From Ahaetulla prasina (Eukaryota > Chordata > Lepidosauria > Squamata > Colubridae): a stretch of 64,000 nucleotides of DNA. The stretch spans positions 178,848,502 to 178,912,501 of the forward strand of contig NC_080541.1 in the NCBI RefSeq assembly GCF_028640845.1, written 5' to 3'. The position numbers and the translations under genes are program-made. Within the stretch, counting starts at the first letter, position 1. The number at the start of each line of letters is the position of its first letter. Shown in pieces: positions 19,882 through 31,990 of this stretch. The notes beneath the pieces are model-generated. The model saw nothing but the letters and a program-made list of their open reading frames with translations, searched no databases and was not told the origin of the DNA.

Positions 19882-20116
19882 CAGAGGTGGGTTTCAGTAG
19901 GTTCTGACCAATCTGGAGAACCAGTAGCAGAAATTTTGAGTAGTTCAGAGAACTGATAGTAAAAATTCTGATTGGCCCTGCCCCCATCTATTCTCTGCCT
20001 CCCAAGTCCCAAGTGATAGGGATTTTGCAGTAACCTTCCCCTGCCACGTCCACCAAGCCATGCCCACCAAGCCACACCCACAGAAACGTAGTAAAATATT
20101 TTGAAACCCAACACTG
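19882..20116. mobile_element. hAT-type element in the 3' flank of copy A
   Basis: Ends CAGAGGTGGGTTTC and GAAACCCAACACTG, with internal GAGAACCAGTAGCAG and GCCATGCCCACCAAGCCACA as in the copy at 61174. The flanking duplication is imperfect. It probably lies within the 3' untranslated region. Confidence 0.75.
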
Positions 20117-21410
20117 CCCCCAACCCATTCCTTGTTTTAACTCACTTAACCAGAAATAGGGTAATTAAAGAAAATATAGAGAGGGCAGCAAATCTGCTTG
20201 CCACTAACTATAATATCTAGTGAATATGTTAACTAAATTAAAAACACAGCCTTGAATAACTCTATAATGCAGGATGAATTTGAATCTCTTTTTCATATAT
20301 CATGAATATGTTATCAGTATTTTTCCTAATGGATTGCCTTCTTATGCATTGATATTTTTGTAGATAGAGTATTGGATAAAGTGTTTTTATTTCTCAGGTA
20401 GATATAGATAATGTTCTGCAAATTATTTAAAGAGGCAGTTTCACTTGTGACTACTCTGTAAACCAAGTGTCATTCTTGGAACCATCTTAACTACTGTACA
20501 TCTTTCTCAAGATATGGCTCTTTCCTGTGTTGTTGGAATTCATAGAACACTCTTCTGCCATGATTTTGCTGGTTTTTAAGGAACAATATATTGCTAAGAC
20601 ATTGAAGTTAAGTGATTTATATTTTACATAGGTAAACTTTATTGTTTTGCTTTATAATAAGAACAATACATTAAGTTGTTGAATTTATAATTTCACTGAC
20701 TGACATTTAATATATTTATTATTTACTTCCTTCCCTTCCCTTTCAGGGCTTTTATAAACACACAATTATATACTTTACATTTGTGTGTTTGCTTTGTATA
20801 CTCCCAGTGGTTAAGTCAAGAAAGTATCTTGAGGTTTTTGGTCCAAAGCTCATCAGCACCATAATGCATCATGCACATGAATGTTCGTATTTTAAATATC
20901 AGTCATATTTAAATATGTCACTGAATATTTTTGGTTACCTTTATTAGCTGCAGTTATTATTCCATTTTAATGTCAAGTCATTTTGTAGAACTGCCTCAAA
21001 TTATAATGCCAGCTGTAGGAGAAATAGAATTATCATGATGCCCAAAGTAATTTGGACGGATTGATTGATTGATTCTAATATAAATTCTAATTGGCTGCTA
21101 ATTATCCAGGAAGCCAGATTTGAGGTTCTAGTTTGATACACCAGACAATTTTTGGGAGGACAACATGGAAGTCTGGAGAGGCAGAGTGAGACTTTGACAG
21201 CCAGAGGAATTTAATGTGGGTCTGGGGAGATTTTGGGAGGGCTGGTGGAGGCCCTCATGGATAGGAGAAAAAGTTGCAAGAGCAACTGACCAAAACAATT
21301 TTCAACCTTCCCTGCTGACCTTCCCATTGACTTTGCTTGTGGGAAACGGGCAAGGAAGGTCACAAATGGCTATCAAAGGCTACGGCTCACTAACAATCAC
21401 AATAAGATCA
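20117..21410. other. Intergenic, nothing recognised
   Basis: AT-rich sequence with short open frames only. I see no splice-consistent coding signal or known repeat. Confidence 0.5.
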
Positions 21411-21418
21411 CTCTAAAG

Positions 21419-21553
21419 CAAGGGTCTCTAACCTCGGCAACTTTAAGCCTGGAGGACTTCAACTCCCAGAATTCCCCAGCCAGCTTTACTGGCTGGGGGA
21501 TTCTGGGAGTTGAAGTCCTCCAGGCTTAAAGTTGTCGAGGTTGGAGACCTCTG
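21419..21553. mobile_element. Palindromic hAT MITE
   Basis: 135 bp foldback (TTCAACTCCCAGAATTCCCC pairs with its inverse) with 8-bp duplication CTCTAAAG on both sides. Same family as 6806 and 57605. Confidence 0.9.
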
Positions 21554-22265
21554 CTCTAAAGCAAGCATCTAACATACAGTACATACACATTATAATAAAA
21601 CCAGGAGAACATACTTCAAGGATAGCTTTAAAAGATTACATTGTTGACATTTTCCTTATCAAGTTTGCCATAGTTATATAGGGCTGGAATCTCTGCTGGC
21701 TCAAGTCGATTTCATTCTGCCTTTGTTAAACCAAGTAGTTTTTCTTTTTTTTCTGGCAAGGCTTTGTTCTGGAAAGGCAATAATTTCCTTAGATGTATTG
21801 GAACTTTATAGATGGGGAAACTGGACCTGGTCTCTGTCATGTCCACAAGGACGGTGGGAGATATCCTATAAATAAATCCTCTTTTTTTTTTCAACCATAA
21901 CATCATAAAGGGATAAATACTACAAAGCCAGTTATGGGGCTGCAGAAGTATTTCCACTTTGGGAGCCATTGTCCCATAAACCCAAACCTAAACAATGTCG
22001 GGCAACATGTCTTTAATAAGCAAACTGAACTCAAACAAACTTTTTTTAAACTGCAAATTTCTATATAGTGTGTAGCAAATTTTGCTTTAGTCAGTACATC
22101 GCTGTTTTTTGAATATACGTATTGATGATGAATACCATTACTACAGAGAATTTGTAATTGGCATACAATCTGACCACAATATACTCTGATACTGAATTCC
22201 CTAAGAGTATCCAATTTCTATTATCATCACCACAACGTTGAAAATGCCTTTCGAGAAAGCATGAC
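21554..22265. other. Intergenic, nothing recognised
   Basis: No coding or repeat signal I can name. AATAAA at 21594-21599 is a possible but unsupported poly(A) signal. Confidence 0.4.
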
Positions 22266-22272
22266 TGTAATA

Positions 22273-22445
22273 CCTATTTGAGAGCCAGTTCATTGTAGTA
22301 GTTAAAGCATCCGGCTAGAAACTGAGAGATTGTGAATTCTAGTCCCTCATTGGATACAAAACCATCTGGGAGACTTTGGTCCAATCACTTTCTCTCAATC
22401 CTAGGAAGGACGCACCCTGCCAAGCAAAATGTAGGAATCCCTCCA
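22273..22445 (+). repeat. Degenerate tRNA-derived SINE
   Basis: A-box-like GTAGTAGTTAAAGCATCCGG and B-box-like GTGAATTCTAGTCCC at tRNA spacing, followed by GGTCCAATCACTTTCTCTCA. Confidence 0.6.
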
Positions 22446-23152
22446 CGCAGTCTCTGAATGGAAGAGGAGGAGGGAATAAGGATAATAAGACAGTGCTGTT
22501 TACTTTAGTTATTCAGTAGCTGGTATCTTACCATATGGGATAAATCCTTAACTATTCTTAAGGCAATTCATATTTATGAAGGTCTGACACTACATGAATG
22601 CCACATGAAGATAATTATCTTCTATAGTAGAATATTAGGAAATATTTGAAAACAATCTGCTGCCCTCAGTCCTCCTTTACTGGTTGTGAATATTTGCTTT
22701 ATATTCAACAAGATAGTTTAAAGAGTTCTCTTTTTCATCATAGTTTTAGATGATCCACGAAAATCCAGCTTCTTTACAATGCAGTAAAACCTATAAACAG
22801 GCATTGATCTCACTTCTGAAGGTCTTCCTAAGAGATAAGACAGCCATGTCACCTTTGTTCTAAAATAGGAAGAACAACTTAATATAATTAAGGTCTACAT
22901 GGCAGCATTTGGATCATACTGTAGATTCCTTATGATGAAGCAATATTTTCTAGAAAGAAAGCAAATCTTTGCTGTGAAACTATATGCTTATTCTTGTTCT
23001 CAGATACCAAACAACTTCTCAGTACCTCCCATTTCTGGAAATGTGGTGGGAAGGGCTCATTAATACCATATGAAATATGGAACAGCATTTAAAGCCACTT
23101 CAAATATTGAGAATCTTTCCATATGGATAGATGCTTAACCGTGAGATTGTAA

Positions 23153-23953
23153 CAGGCGTGGTATTCACTTACCTTCGCTACTGTTGTGACCTAGGCCCAA
23201 GTAGTTATTACCAGACACAATCAGTCCTAAACAAACGTATTTTATTAGAACAGCTGAGAATTACTTCATTCTCAGCTTAGTCCAAATTAATTTCAAAACA
23301 AGTCCTTCAGAAAAAGTCTTCAGCCTTATCACAAACCTTTATCTTCTTTGGCACCCTGCCAAAGGCTTTTCTTGGCAAAGCCCCACAAAGTTCAGAAAAA
23401 AGAGACGCTGACTAGAAACAATTGTAGCAATGTTCCTTTCCTACAAAGAGCCCAAAAGCTATTGCTGCTCTTTTAAGCCTTATGGGAGGGGCCAATCATC
23501 TCCTGGCCCTACTCCCGAATCGTCCTTTATGCTTTAGCTGCTCTTGCCTTCTGGCAGCTCTTCACATCCGTGCACTAGGATCAGGCTCGTCCTGTTCCTC
23601 TGCCTCTCTGCTGTCTGCCTCTGGAGGTTCTGGAGTCCATGCATCACTCCTATATGGCCCTGGCCCCATCTCTGCCTCTGACGCAGAGCCCTCATCTGGG
23701 CCTTCCCCTGACTCCAGGACTAGCCCATTGTCCTCGCCAGCCTCCTCACTATCCGACTCTGCTGCCAGCTCCGCAGACTGCTGGTGGACCACAACAGCTA
23801 CTGGTTTGCAAATGGGAGAGTGTGTGCATGCGCAGAACCACCTCCACACATGCGCAGAGTGTCATAAATGGGATGTGATGTCATCTGGGTAGGTGGGCAG
23901 AGCCTCCCACAACCGCTGCTACCAGTTTGCCCAAACCGGATAGAACCACCGTG
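23153..23953. mobile_element. hAT-type element carrying a nested solo LTR
   Basis: Flanked by the 8-bp duplication GATTGTAA (23145-23152 and 23954-23961). Starts CAGGCGTGGTATTC and ends GAACCACCGTG. The element is about 185 bp once the nested LTR (23182-23796) is removed. Confidence 0.8.
23182..23796 (-). mobile_element. Solo LTR, 615 bp
   Basis: In minus orientation it runs TGTTGTGGTCC to GGTCACAACA, with 5-bp duplication GCTAC on both sides and AATAAAATA near the 3' end. A minus-strand frame rich in Asp/Glu/Ser (ESDSEEAGED, PPEADSREAEEQ) occupies its 5' half. No internal retroelement sequence remains. The family (Ty3-like or endogenous retroviral) is undecided. Confidence 0.88.
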
Positions 23954-23961
23954 GATTGTAA

Positions 23962-24480
23962 CATGTTACAGATCTTTCTGGTTACTGTATTATATATATT
24001 CTTAAACAGGTTCTTATATTTTTGGTACTTTTTCAGAATTATAGCAGAGATCCAACATGAATTATAAGAGTCAAAATAAAGTTGTTCCAATCTTTCGCGC
24101 AAAATGCTCAACCAACCTTATTAATTTTTCCCACTCTTAATTTCTTCTGTAGGCCCATCAGCATTTCATTATACCTGCCAATATTTATGGAAAAATTATG
24201 AGGAAAGGTTGACTCCTGAATCACAAAACATTTTTTCAGGGAATTTACAACGTTGACAAGTTCTGCTTGGTTTTCTGTAGGCCTAATGAGAAACCAAGTC
24301 CTACTGAAATGTGAGAATCTCCAACACTGATTGAAAATAGTTGTACAATTTTTTCAGGACTTCCATATGTACTTGGTGAAAATATATCTTGTTTTAACCA
24401 TCAAAACTTTTTGATCACACTTCCCCACACACACATACACATACACACACTCTGAATAAGATAACTGGATTCTCTGCCTT
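23962..24480. other. Intergenic, nothing but a short (CA)n
   Basis: CA-rich run at about 24426-24450; no gene signal. Confidence 0.5.
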
Positions 24481-24486
24481 CACATA

Positions 24487-24675
24487 CAGTACATATAGCA
24501 ATATCACTTAGACTTATATACCATTTCATAGTGCTTTACAGGATTCTCTGAGCAGTTTACCAATGTCAGCATATTGCACCTAACAATCTGGGTCCAACCT
24601 CGGAAGGATGGAAGGCTGAATCAACCTTGAGCCTGGTAAGATTCGAACTCCTGGCAGTGAGCAATGAGTTAGCCT
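24487..24675 (-). repeat. tRNA-derived SINE, degenerate
   Basis: Minus strand gives B-box-like GAGTTCGAATC, then GGTTGATTCAGCCTTCCATC and GGACCCAGATTGTTAGG, matching the body of the local SINEs. Confidence 0.6.
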
Positions 24676-24682
24676 ACAAATA

Positions 24683-25038
24683 CAGATACTTCTAAACTTA
24701 CAACCACAATTGAGCCCAAAATTTATGTTGCTAAGTGAGAAATTTGTTAAGTGAGTTTTGCCCCATTTTACATTGTTTCTTGACACATTTGTTAAGTGAA
24801 TCACTGCAGTTTTTGAATTAGTAACCAGGTTGTTAAGTGAATCTGGTTTTTCCATTGACTTTGCTTGTCAGACGGTCACAAAAGACGGTCACATGACCCC
24901 AAGACACTGCAACCATCATAAATGTGAGTCAGTTATCAAGCATCCAAATGTAAATCAGGTGACCATAGGGATGCTGCAACAGTCATAAGTGCAAAAAATG
25001 GTCCTAAGTGAACTGTTGTAAATCGAGGATTACCTGTA
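24683..25038. mobile_element. Mariner-like MITE
   Basis: Right end ATCGAGGATTACCTGTA is the inverse of the left ends at 37428 (GTAGTCCTCGACTTATGACC) and 59622. The body has AATTGAGCCCAAAATTTATG and TGCTAAGTGAG. TA-ended, no transposase. Confidence 0.65.
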
Positions 25039-25039
25039 T

Positions 25040-25946
25040 TGCATTTTAACCACTGCTCCACCACTATTCTCAACTATTTCACTGGAAAGATTCTGTTTAC
25101 TGAAAGGGTCACTGTAGAAAATAGCAAACTGTGTTGAGAGAGAAAAATAATAATTTGGGAAGTTCCGCATTTACTGTCCATCACTTGGTTTTAGGACCCA
25201 ATCAAGACATCACTGGAGGATATTAAACACTTTTGATCATCTGCATTGTCTGTATACTGACAATAAACCCTCTTACATTGTGATATCCACCACGAGGCAC
25301 TGAGGAATCATGAGCATCAGTTTCACAAAAAGAAAACAAGAAGAAAATATGAGGAACCAGATGCGGTTGTACGATGTTTCAACTGGAGCCTATTTCCGTT
25401 AGTCACGGTTCAGTAAGTATTTTTCCCCCAACAAAATGTTGAAAAATAGAAAGAGAGCTTTATTGTGAAACATGTCTTTGTCTTAAATATGTAATGTAGT
25501 TTTGAATAAGAAAAAAAAGCCCTCTCCTTAACAAGCGTTCAAATTATGATTATTCAGAAAGGTTCTTTCATCTATTATTTAAAATAAAAAAGTAACCTCA
25601 TTATCTTCAGTCATTCTCAGGCTTTCCCCAAAATTATTTTGCTAATAAAGAATCTCAGACTGCCCAGCATCTTTGTCATAATCAGCAGCTTCTCCTGTAG
25701 TTCCTAATTCTGACAACTCCCTCCTCCTCCTCCTCTTCCTCCTCTTCATTTACAGTGTGTCCAATCTTCAGTTGGTCAGAAAGTATTCTCTTGCACACTT
25801 TCTTCGTTCCCCAAATAGGCAGCCCCAAGTATGTTTAAGACAGAGTTCAATCCTGCGCACCAGCCTGCTTCAGGTAAACTGGAGTCTCATTGTGGCTGTG
25901 TATACTTCCTCTTTACTTGTTTCCCCACACTGGGGTCAAAATATAC
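25040..25946. other. Intergenic, nothing but a (CTC)n run
   Basis: A CTC-rich run lies at 25718-25747. Otherwise no coding or repeat signal recognised. Confidence 0.5.
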
Positions 25947-26053
25947 AGAATAACAGAGTTGAAAGGGACTTTGGAGGTCTTCTAGTCAAACCCCCTGCTC
26001 AAGCAGGAAACCCTAAACCATTTCAGATAAATGGTTGTCCAACAATTTGACAT
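25947..26053 (-). repeat. CR1 LINE 3' end (minus strand)
   Basis: AGAATAACAGAGTTGAAAGG and CTTTGGAGGTCTTCTAGTC match the CR1 3' end seen at 1221 and 28255. Confidence 0.8.
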
Positions 26054-26093
26054 TTCCCGGTGTAAGTTTTGTTAGCAGGATGATCCCCTAAAC

Positions 26094-26583
26094 CAGTGGT
26101 TCTCAACCTTTATAGTGCTGCGACCCCTTTAATACAATTCCCCACGATGTAGCGACCCCAGCCGCAGAAGGGGAAAAAAAGCTGCAAACTGTTTTTTTGA
26201 ATTTATCGCGCCTGAAGCCGTATTGGCTAGTGATCTGAACTGCTTGCGATTGCCTTGAGGATGGAGGCATTAAAGCGGAGACTCCTCCCCTATTAAGTTT
26301 ATCGCGCCTGAAGCCAGATTAGGCTAGCGATTGGGAGTGATTGCAGCTGGCTTGAGAGGGAGACATCAGAGCAAAGATTTCTCTCTTTTTTAATTCATCG
26401 CGCCTGAAGCCGAATTCGGCTAGCAATTTGAAGAGCTTGCAGCTGGCTTGTGGAGTCAACCATTGGAGCGCGATTCTTCGACTTGCAAATATACTTCCCA
26501 TATTTCCGATGGTCTTAGGCGACCCCTGGCAAATCGTCATTCGACCCCCAATGGGGTCGCAACCCACAGGTTGAGAACCGCTG
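26094..26583. mobile_element. hAT-type element, 490 bp
   Basis: Inverted ends CAGTGGTTCTCAACCTT and AGGTTGAGAACCGCTG with duplication CCCTAAAC at 26086-26093 and 26584-26591. Internal CGCGCCTGAAGCC occurs three times. No transposase. Confidence 0.92.
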
Positions 26584-26591
26584 CCCTAAAC

Positions 26592-27155
26592 TATTGTGAC
26601 CCAGGCCCAAGTAGGTAGTAGGAAACTGAGCCCATGAAAAAAAAACACTTTATTCGAACAGAATAAAGAATGAGAATTACTTCATTCCCAACGTAGTTCA
26701 ACTAAATTAAAGCAAATTCCTCCCAACACAAATTCCTCAGCCCTATCACAAACCTTGGTCCAATTAGACAAACTGCCAAAGGCCTTTCTTGGCAAACATT
26801 CAGAAGTCACAAAAATAAATGCAAGATGTAACGAAGCAGAAGACGAAGCTACCAATGTTGTTTTCCGGCAAAGCCCAAATGCCGTTGCTGGTCTGTTTTA
26901 AGCCTTATGGGAGGGGCCAATCATCTCTTGGCCATACTCCCGAGTTATCCTTTTTGCTTGAGCTGCTCTTGTCTTCTGGCAGCTCTTCTCATGCGTGCAT
27001 TAGGAACAGGCTCCTCCTGTTTCTCTGCCTCACTACTATCAGTCTCTGGAGGCTCTGGAGTCCACACCTCACTCCCTGATGGCCCTGGCCCCACCTCAGC
27101 CTCATCACTGTCCGACTCCGTTGCCAGCTCCACAGGATGCTGGTGGACCACAACA
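26592..27155 (-). mobile_element. Solo LTR, 564 bp, inserted at the hAT target-site duplication
   Basis: Same family as 23182: TGTTGTGGTCC start (minus strand) and GGGTCACAATA end, duplication TAAAC at 26587-26591 and 27156-27160. The left duplication lies inside the flanking duplication of the neighbouring hAT element, so the LTR is the younger insertion. Confidence 0.88.
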
Positions 27156-27160
27156 TAAAC

Positions 27161-27755
27161 CATGATTTTCCAATCAATCTAAGAAGGCTGGCAGATAGAT
27201 AGATGGCTATATTTGCAATTACCGTATCCCTCGACATTTATTCTGAGAATATGATTAATGCTTTTCTGGATTAACAACAATGCTGGAGGCATATTTATTT
27301 CTGAATATGCTGTTAGTGTCCCTTAGGAGTCCAGTGTCTTTCTTGAAAATCACAGTGATGCTGTATTTCACTTTATAAAATATTATCCTCATTTTCCTCC
27401 CTTTTCTATGTATTGATTTCTTTTAAAGAAGGTGCTGCAGGGATCCTGTCAGGCTACAAAGAAAATAGCTTGAAACACACTGGTATCCTTCCTGTGTAAA
27501 GCAGAAGTTTAGTAGACCTACTAAATTCCACAGTCTCTCTGGAAGGGAGGGGTGATTCTCAGTTTGACAGACAGACAAACAAACAAACACTTACGTACCC
27601 AGTATACGTAGTGCAGACATGCTGTCCAGCTTCTGTATTTAAAGAGTATTAAGTAGGACTATTAAAAACAACTCAGTGTTTCCTTGCCTTAGAAAATCTT
27701 TGCTTACGTATGTAAAACTGAATATTCTGGGTAGCAATAGTCAATTTGACATTTG
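27161..27755. other. Intergenic, nothing recognised
   Basis: No coding frame or named repeat. Confidence 0.4.
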
Positions 27756-28254
27756 TTTTTGATCAGGACTTGAAGACTTGTACCTGCTTACAGGCAAAGA
27801 CTTAAAACCATAAAACCAACAATTAAATCTGTAAAGACCAGGACTGAGGAGGCAGAGTTAAAGCTACAGGCCTGCCTTGACTGTTCTTATTGGAATGTTT
27901 TCAAAAGTACCTCTGCAGACTTAGACGAACTCACAGATACTGTAACATCATATGTCAGCTTCTGTGAAGACCTATGTGTATTGACCAGGAACTTGCAAAT
28001 ATACAGTAACAACAAACCTTGGTTCACAGCTAAACTTAAGCAGCTATGTCATTCCAAAGAGGAAGCCTACAGAAAAGGTGATAAAATGCTGTACGATCAG
28101 GCCAGAAATGTATTAACAAGGGAGATCAGAGCAGCAAAAAGAAGCTATTCTGAAAACTAAAGAATCAGTTCTCAACAAATGAACTAGCAAACATGTGGAA
28201 AACTCTTAAAAATATCACCGGTTATGGCAAATCTCCTTCCCAGGCTGAAGGAAA

Positions 28255-28450
28255 TAATAAGTGGAACGACTTGTCTAATAAGTGGAACGACTTGCCTTCA
28301 GAAGTTGTGAATGCTCCAACACTGGAAATTTTTAAGAAAATGTTGGATAAGTATCTGACTGAGATGGTGTAGGGTTTCCTGCCTGGGCAGGGGGTTGGAC
28401 TAGAAGGCCTCCAAGGTCCCTTCCAACTCTGATGTTATGTTATGTTATGT
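28255..28450 (+). mobile_element. CR1 LINE 3' end nested in the LINE
   Basis: AAGTGGAACGACTTGCCTTC starts the last ORF codons (WNDLPSEVVNAPTLEIF), then the CR1 3' UTR (GGGGGTTGGACTAGAAGGCC) and a (TTATG)n tail. Confidence 0.88.
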
Positions 28451-28599
28451 TTAAATCAACAATTGGCAGATGATCTGAACGTGTTTTACTGCAGGTTTGA
28501 AAGGAAACTACAGCCACCTATCTCCACAACCTCCATCTCAGACACACTAACAACAGCCAAACTTCCTACAACTGACCCCATCCCATTGGGTTCACAACC

Positions 28600-29228
28600 T
28601 GTTGTGACTCGTCCTCCCTCTTCTCCTCAGCCGGGCCCTCCCATCTCCAACCGGGCCTTTTATCAGACTCCGAGTCTGATAATGAAGATGAACGGCCTGT
28701 CATGCCTCCAGCCCCCGGCCCTGCCCCCATGCCGGAGAGGATTCCAGGAGTGAAAGGAGTAGCCCAATAAATCTCACTCATCCAGCGTGTGTTCCTTTGG
28801 CTCAGCCTTCGAGCAGGAAGCCAGCCAGGTGCTGGAATTACTCGGGCCTACTCCCTCTGACCCCTCCCTTTCCCAGACGCTGACAGCAGATTCAGCTGAA
28901 GACAATTCAGAGTAGGTGGACCCTCGCTTCTGGAGATCTGAGAGGCGATGCCAGCAGAAGGAAAGGGGGGGGAACGCCTGGATAAATGCTGAGTCATGGA
29001 GCCACACCCCACAGCCTATATAAAGGACCTGCTTTTGGCATTCCAACCTTGAGTCAAGCAAAGTCTTATCTAGTTTGCTGATACCGGACCCTATTGCTGA
29101 AGTCACAACTTGGACTCCTGCCTGCCCTGATAAACCTTGAAGGAACTTAGCAAGCTGCAGAGGCTTCGTTGCCAGGTTTGTTACGGACTTCCTTGACTCG
29201 TTCATCGGAATGGGGGTGGGACATGACA
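28600..29228 (+). mobile_element. Solo LTR, 629 bp, nested in the LINE
   Basis: TGTTGTGACTCGTCC to GGGACATGACA with duplication CAACC (28595-28599 and 29229-29233). TATA-like CCTATATAAAGG at about 29017-29028. An acidic frame (LLSDSESDNEDE) near the 5' end recalls the other LTRs in the window. Confidence 0.88.
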
Positions 29229-30880
29229 CAACCCCTAGTGATCACAGAAAAGGAAGTGCAAGACCTATTTCACAGACAAAAGCCAGGAAAAGCTCAAGGC
29301 CTAGACAAGATAACTCCTTCTTGCTTAAAAGTCTGTGCTGACCAATTGGCTCCCATCTTCACCTGTATCTTCAATAAATCGCTAGAGATGTGCTATGTTT
29401 CTTCTTGCTTCAAACGCTCTATTATCATTCCAGTGGCGAAAAAGCCCACCATCAAGGAAATGAATGACTACAGACCAGTTGCTGTAACATCTGTAGTGAT
29501 GAAAACCTTTGAAAGGCTAGTGCTGTCCCACTTGAAAACCATCACGGATCTGCTGTTAGACCCCTTGCAATTTTCATACCAAGCAAATAGATCAACAGAT
29601 TATGCTGTTAATATGGCTCTGCACTACATCCTACAACATCTTGAATCTCCAAAGACCTATGCAAGATTCTCTTTGTAGACTTTAGCTCAGCATTTAACAC
29701 CAGACATTCCAGGCATTCTTCTAACTAAGCTAAACCAGCTAGCGGTACCTGAACACACTTGTAAATGGATCATAAGCTTCCTAACAGACAGGAAGCACCA
29801 GGTGAAGCTAAGCAGAATCACATCAGATACCTGTACAATTAGCAAGGGGCCCCACAAAGCTGTATGGTCTCTCCACTTCTCTCTATATACCAATGATTGC
29901 ATCTCAAATGATCCATCTGTTAAACTACTGAAGTTTGCAGATGACACAACTCATTTGAGACAATGATGAATCTGCATACAGATGGGAGGTTGAACAACTA
30001 GCCTTGTGGTGCGACCAGAATAATCTGGAACTGAACACACTCAAAACTGTAGAAATGGTGGTAGACTTTAGGAGAAACCCTCCCATACTACCACCTCTTA
30101 CAATGCTAGACAACACAGTATCAACAATAGAGACCTTCAAATTTCTAGGTTCTACCGTATCTCATGACCTAAAATGTACACCCAACATCAAAAATGTTAT
30201 CAAAAAAGCACAAAAAAGAATGTTATTTCTGTGCCAACTCAGAAAGTTCAAATTTCTCAAAGAGCTGCTGATATAGTTCTACAGAGAAATTATTGAGTCT
30301 GTCATCTGCACCTCTATAAGTGTCTTGTTTGGTTCTGCAACCCAATAAGACAGACACAGTCTTCAGAGGATAATTAGAACTGCAGAAAAAACAATTACTA
30401 CCAACCTGCCTTCCATTGAGGACCTGTATACTGCACGAGTCAAAAAGAGGGTTGTGAAAATATTTACAGACCCCTCGCATCCTGGACATAAACTGTTTCA
30501 ACTCCTACCCTCAAAACGACACTCTAGAGCACTGCACACCAGAACAACTAGACACAAGAACAGTTTTTCCCTGAATGCCATCACTCTGCTAAACAAATTA
30601 TTCCCTCAACACTGTCAAACTAATTACTAAGTCTGCATTACTATTAATCTTCTCATCATTCCTATTACCCATCTCCTCCCACTTACGACTGTATAACTGT
30701 AACCTTGCTGCTGGTATCCTTAAGATTTATATTGACTGTTTCCCTATGACTATCATTAAGTGTTGTACCTTATGATTCTTGATGAATGTATCTTTTCTTT
30801 TATGTACTCCGAGAGCGTATGCACTAAGACAATTCCTTGCGTGTCCAATCACACTTGGCCAATAAAGAATTCTATTCTTT

Positions 30881-30987
30881 TCTATCCTATCCTATCCTAT
30901 CCTATCCTATCCTATCCTATCCTATCCTATCCTATCCTATCCTATCCTATCCTATCCTATTATGATAGATGGATGGATGGATGGATG

Positions 30988-31053
<66 letters not shown>
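30881..31053. repeat. (TCCTA)n then (GGAT)n/(AGAT)n microsatellites
   Basis: About 80 bp of TCCTA units at the LINE tail, followed by GGAT and then AGAT units to 31053. Confidence 0.95.
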
Positions 31054-31054
<1 letters not shown>

Positions 31055-31134
31055 TTTTGAAATATAGCTACTCACAGTAGATCCTGGCAGCAGAAAATAG
31101 AAATGGGTGGTGGGGAATCTATCTTACTTCAGTA

Positions 31135-31347
31135 TACAGTAGAACCTCTGGTTACGAATGCTTCTGACCACGACCAAATCAGGTTCTGACCCAAAAATTC
31201 ACTTTTTTTTTTTGCAGCTGATTTCCCCTTCTGCGCCAATTTTTTTATAAGCACCAAATTTCCAAAATTAGATTTGGGTCACGACTAAATCGGTTTGCAA
31301 CCAAAGTTATGGAACAAACCATGGTCGTGACCAGAGGTTCTACTGTA
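31135..31347. mobile_element. Mariner-like MITE
   Basis: Inverted ends TACAGTAGAACCTCTGG and CCAGAGGTTCTACTGTA with TA at each end; 213 bp, no transposase. Confidence 0.85.
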
Positions 31348-31870
31348 TTCCCTCTTAGAGCAAAGTCCATATGTTACTGATTTATCTGGTCAATCTGGTG
31401 AGGCAGGAAGGAGTCTTTTTGCAACTAACCAAGTTGGGGATATTTTGGTAATTGGGACAAGGCTCCCAATGGGAGTGGTAGCCTCTCTGTACCTATTGAC
31501 ATGATGGCTACAGTCCCCTCCGCCTCCTCAAAAAAGCAGGCAACTGTAATACCTGAGAGAAACTTCCTTTTTGTCAGCTTCCCGTTTTTTACTCACTGGC
31601 AATTCTGAAGAATAAATGCATGTAAAAAACAAGTACACTGGAAAGAATTATTACGTGTGTCAGTGTTTCTCAATCTTAGCAACTTTAAGATATTTGAACT
31701 TCAACTCTCAGAAATCCCCAGCCAGCAAGTCTGGATATACCGTAATGACAAAAATAATTCTTAAAGCGTGACTTTAAGACCAGAAATCAGTAACATTTTT
31801 AGTGATGTTTAATTCTCCTCTGCCCACCCTTTCCTCATAGGAAATGCATATTAATGCACTGGGTTATTCA
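31348..31870. other. Upstream flank of copy B
   Basis: Holds a half copy of the hAT MITE family (about 31664-31735, AGTGTTTCTCAATCTTAGC). No gene. Confidence 0.5.
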
Positions 31871-31898
31871 TAGCACTTTTTAGTTCCTTTATGCTTTA
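31871..31898 (+). promoter_or_regulatory. Conserved promoter-proximal block, copy B
   Basis: Identical 28-mer to 1863-1890, about 60 bases upstream of the copy B start codon. Conservation exceeds that of adjacent sequence, suggesting a shared promoter element. Confidence 0.45.
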
Positions 31899-31959
31899 CC
31901 TCTTAAGAGAGAGAGAGGTTAAAATTAGTCATTAATCTGCTCACTCACACAAGAAGACA

Positions 31960-31990
31960 ATGAGGAATCCTCTTGCTTGCATCATTCTGG
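31960..31990 (+). CDS. Copy B exon 1: signal peptide
   Basis: Encodes [10 protein letters not shown] plus one base of Gly11, with donor GTGAGT. The single ATG corresponds to Met2 of copy A. Confidence 0.8.

Larger units (their letters stand above)
27756..30960 (+). mobile_element. L2/CR1-group LINE with nested CR1 and solo LTR
   Basis: Plus-strand fragments in order: the linker ahead of the reverse transcriptase (YWNVFKSTSADLDELTD, NNKPWFTAKLKQL), fingers/palm (ITPSCLKVCADQLAPIFTCI, NDYRPVAVTSVVMKTFERL, LQFSYQANRSTDYAV), then [18 protein letters not shown] and the C-terminal region, split by stops and frameshifts. The 3' end AATAAAGAATTCTATTC runs into a (TCCTA)n array. Two younger insertions interrupt it at 28255-28450 and 28600-29228. 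Dead copy. Confidence 0.9.

Noticed and set aside
23482..23892. 136-codon plus-strand open frame with Ser/Pro-rich sequence
   Set aside because: It lies almost entirely within a solo LTR with clean 5-bp duplications; it is the antisense of the acidic LTR frame, not a host gene.
30881..31053. Short direct repeats as a CRISPR-like array
   Set aside because: Simple pentanucleotide and tetranucleotide microsatellites without spacers, in a vertebrate genome.
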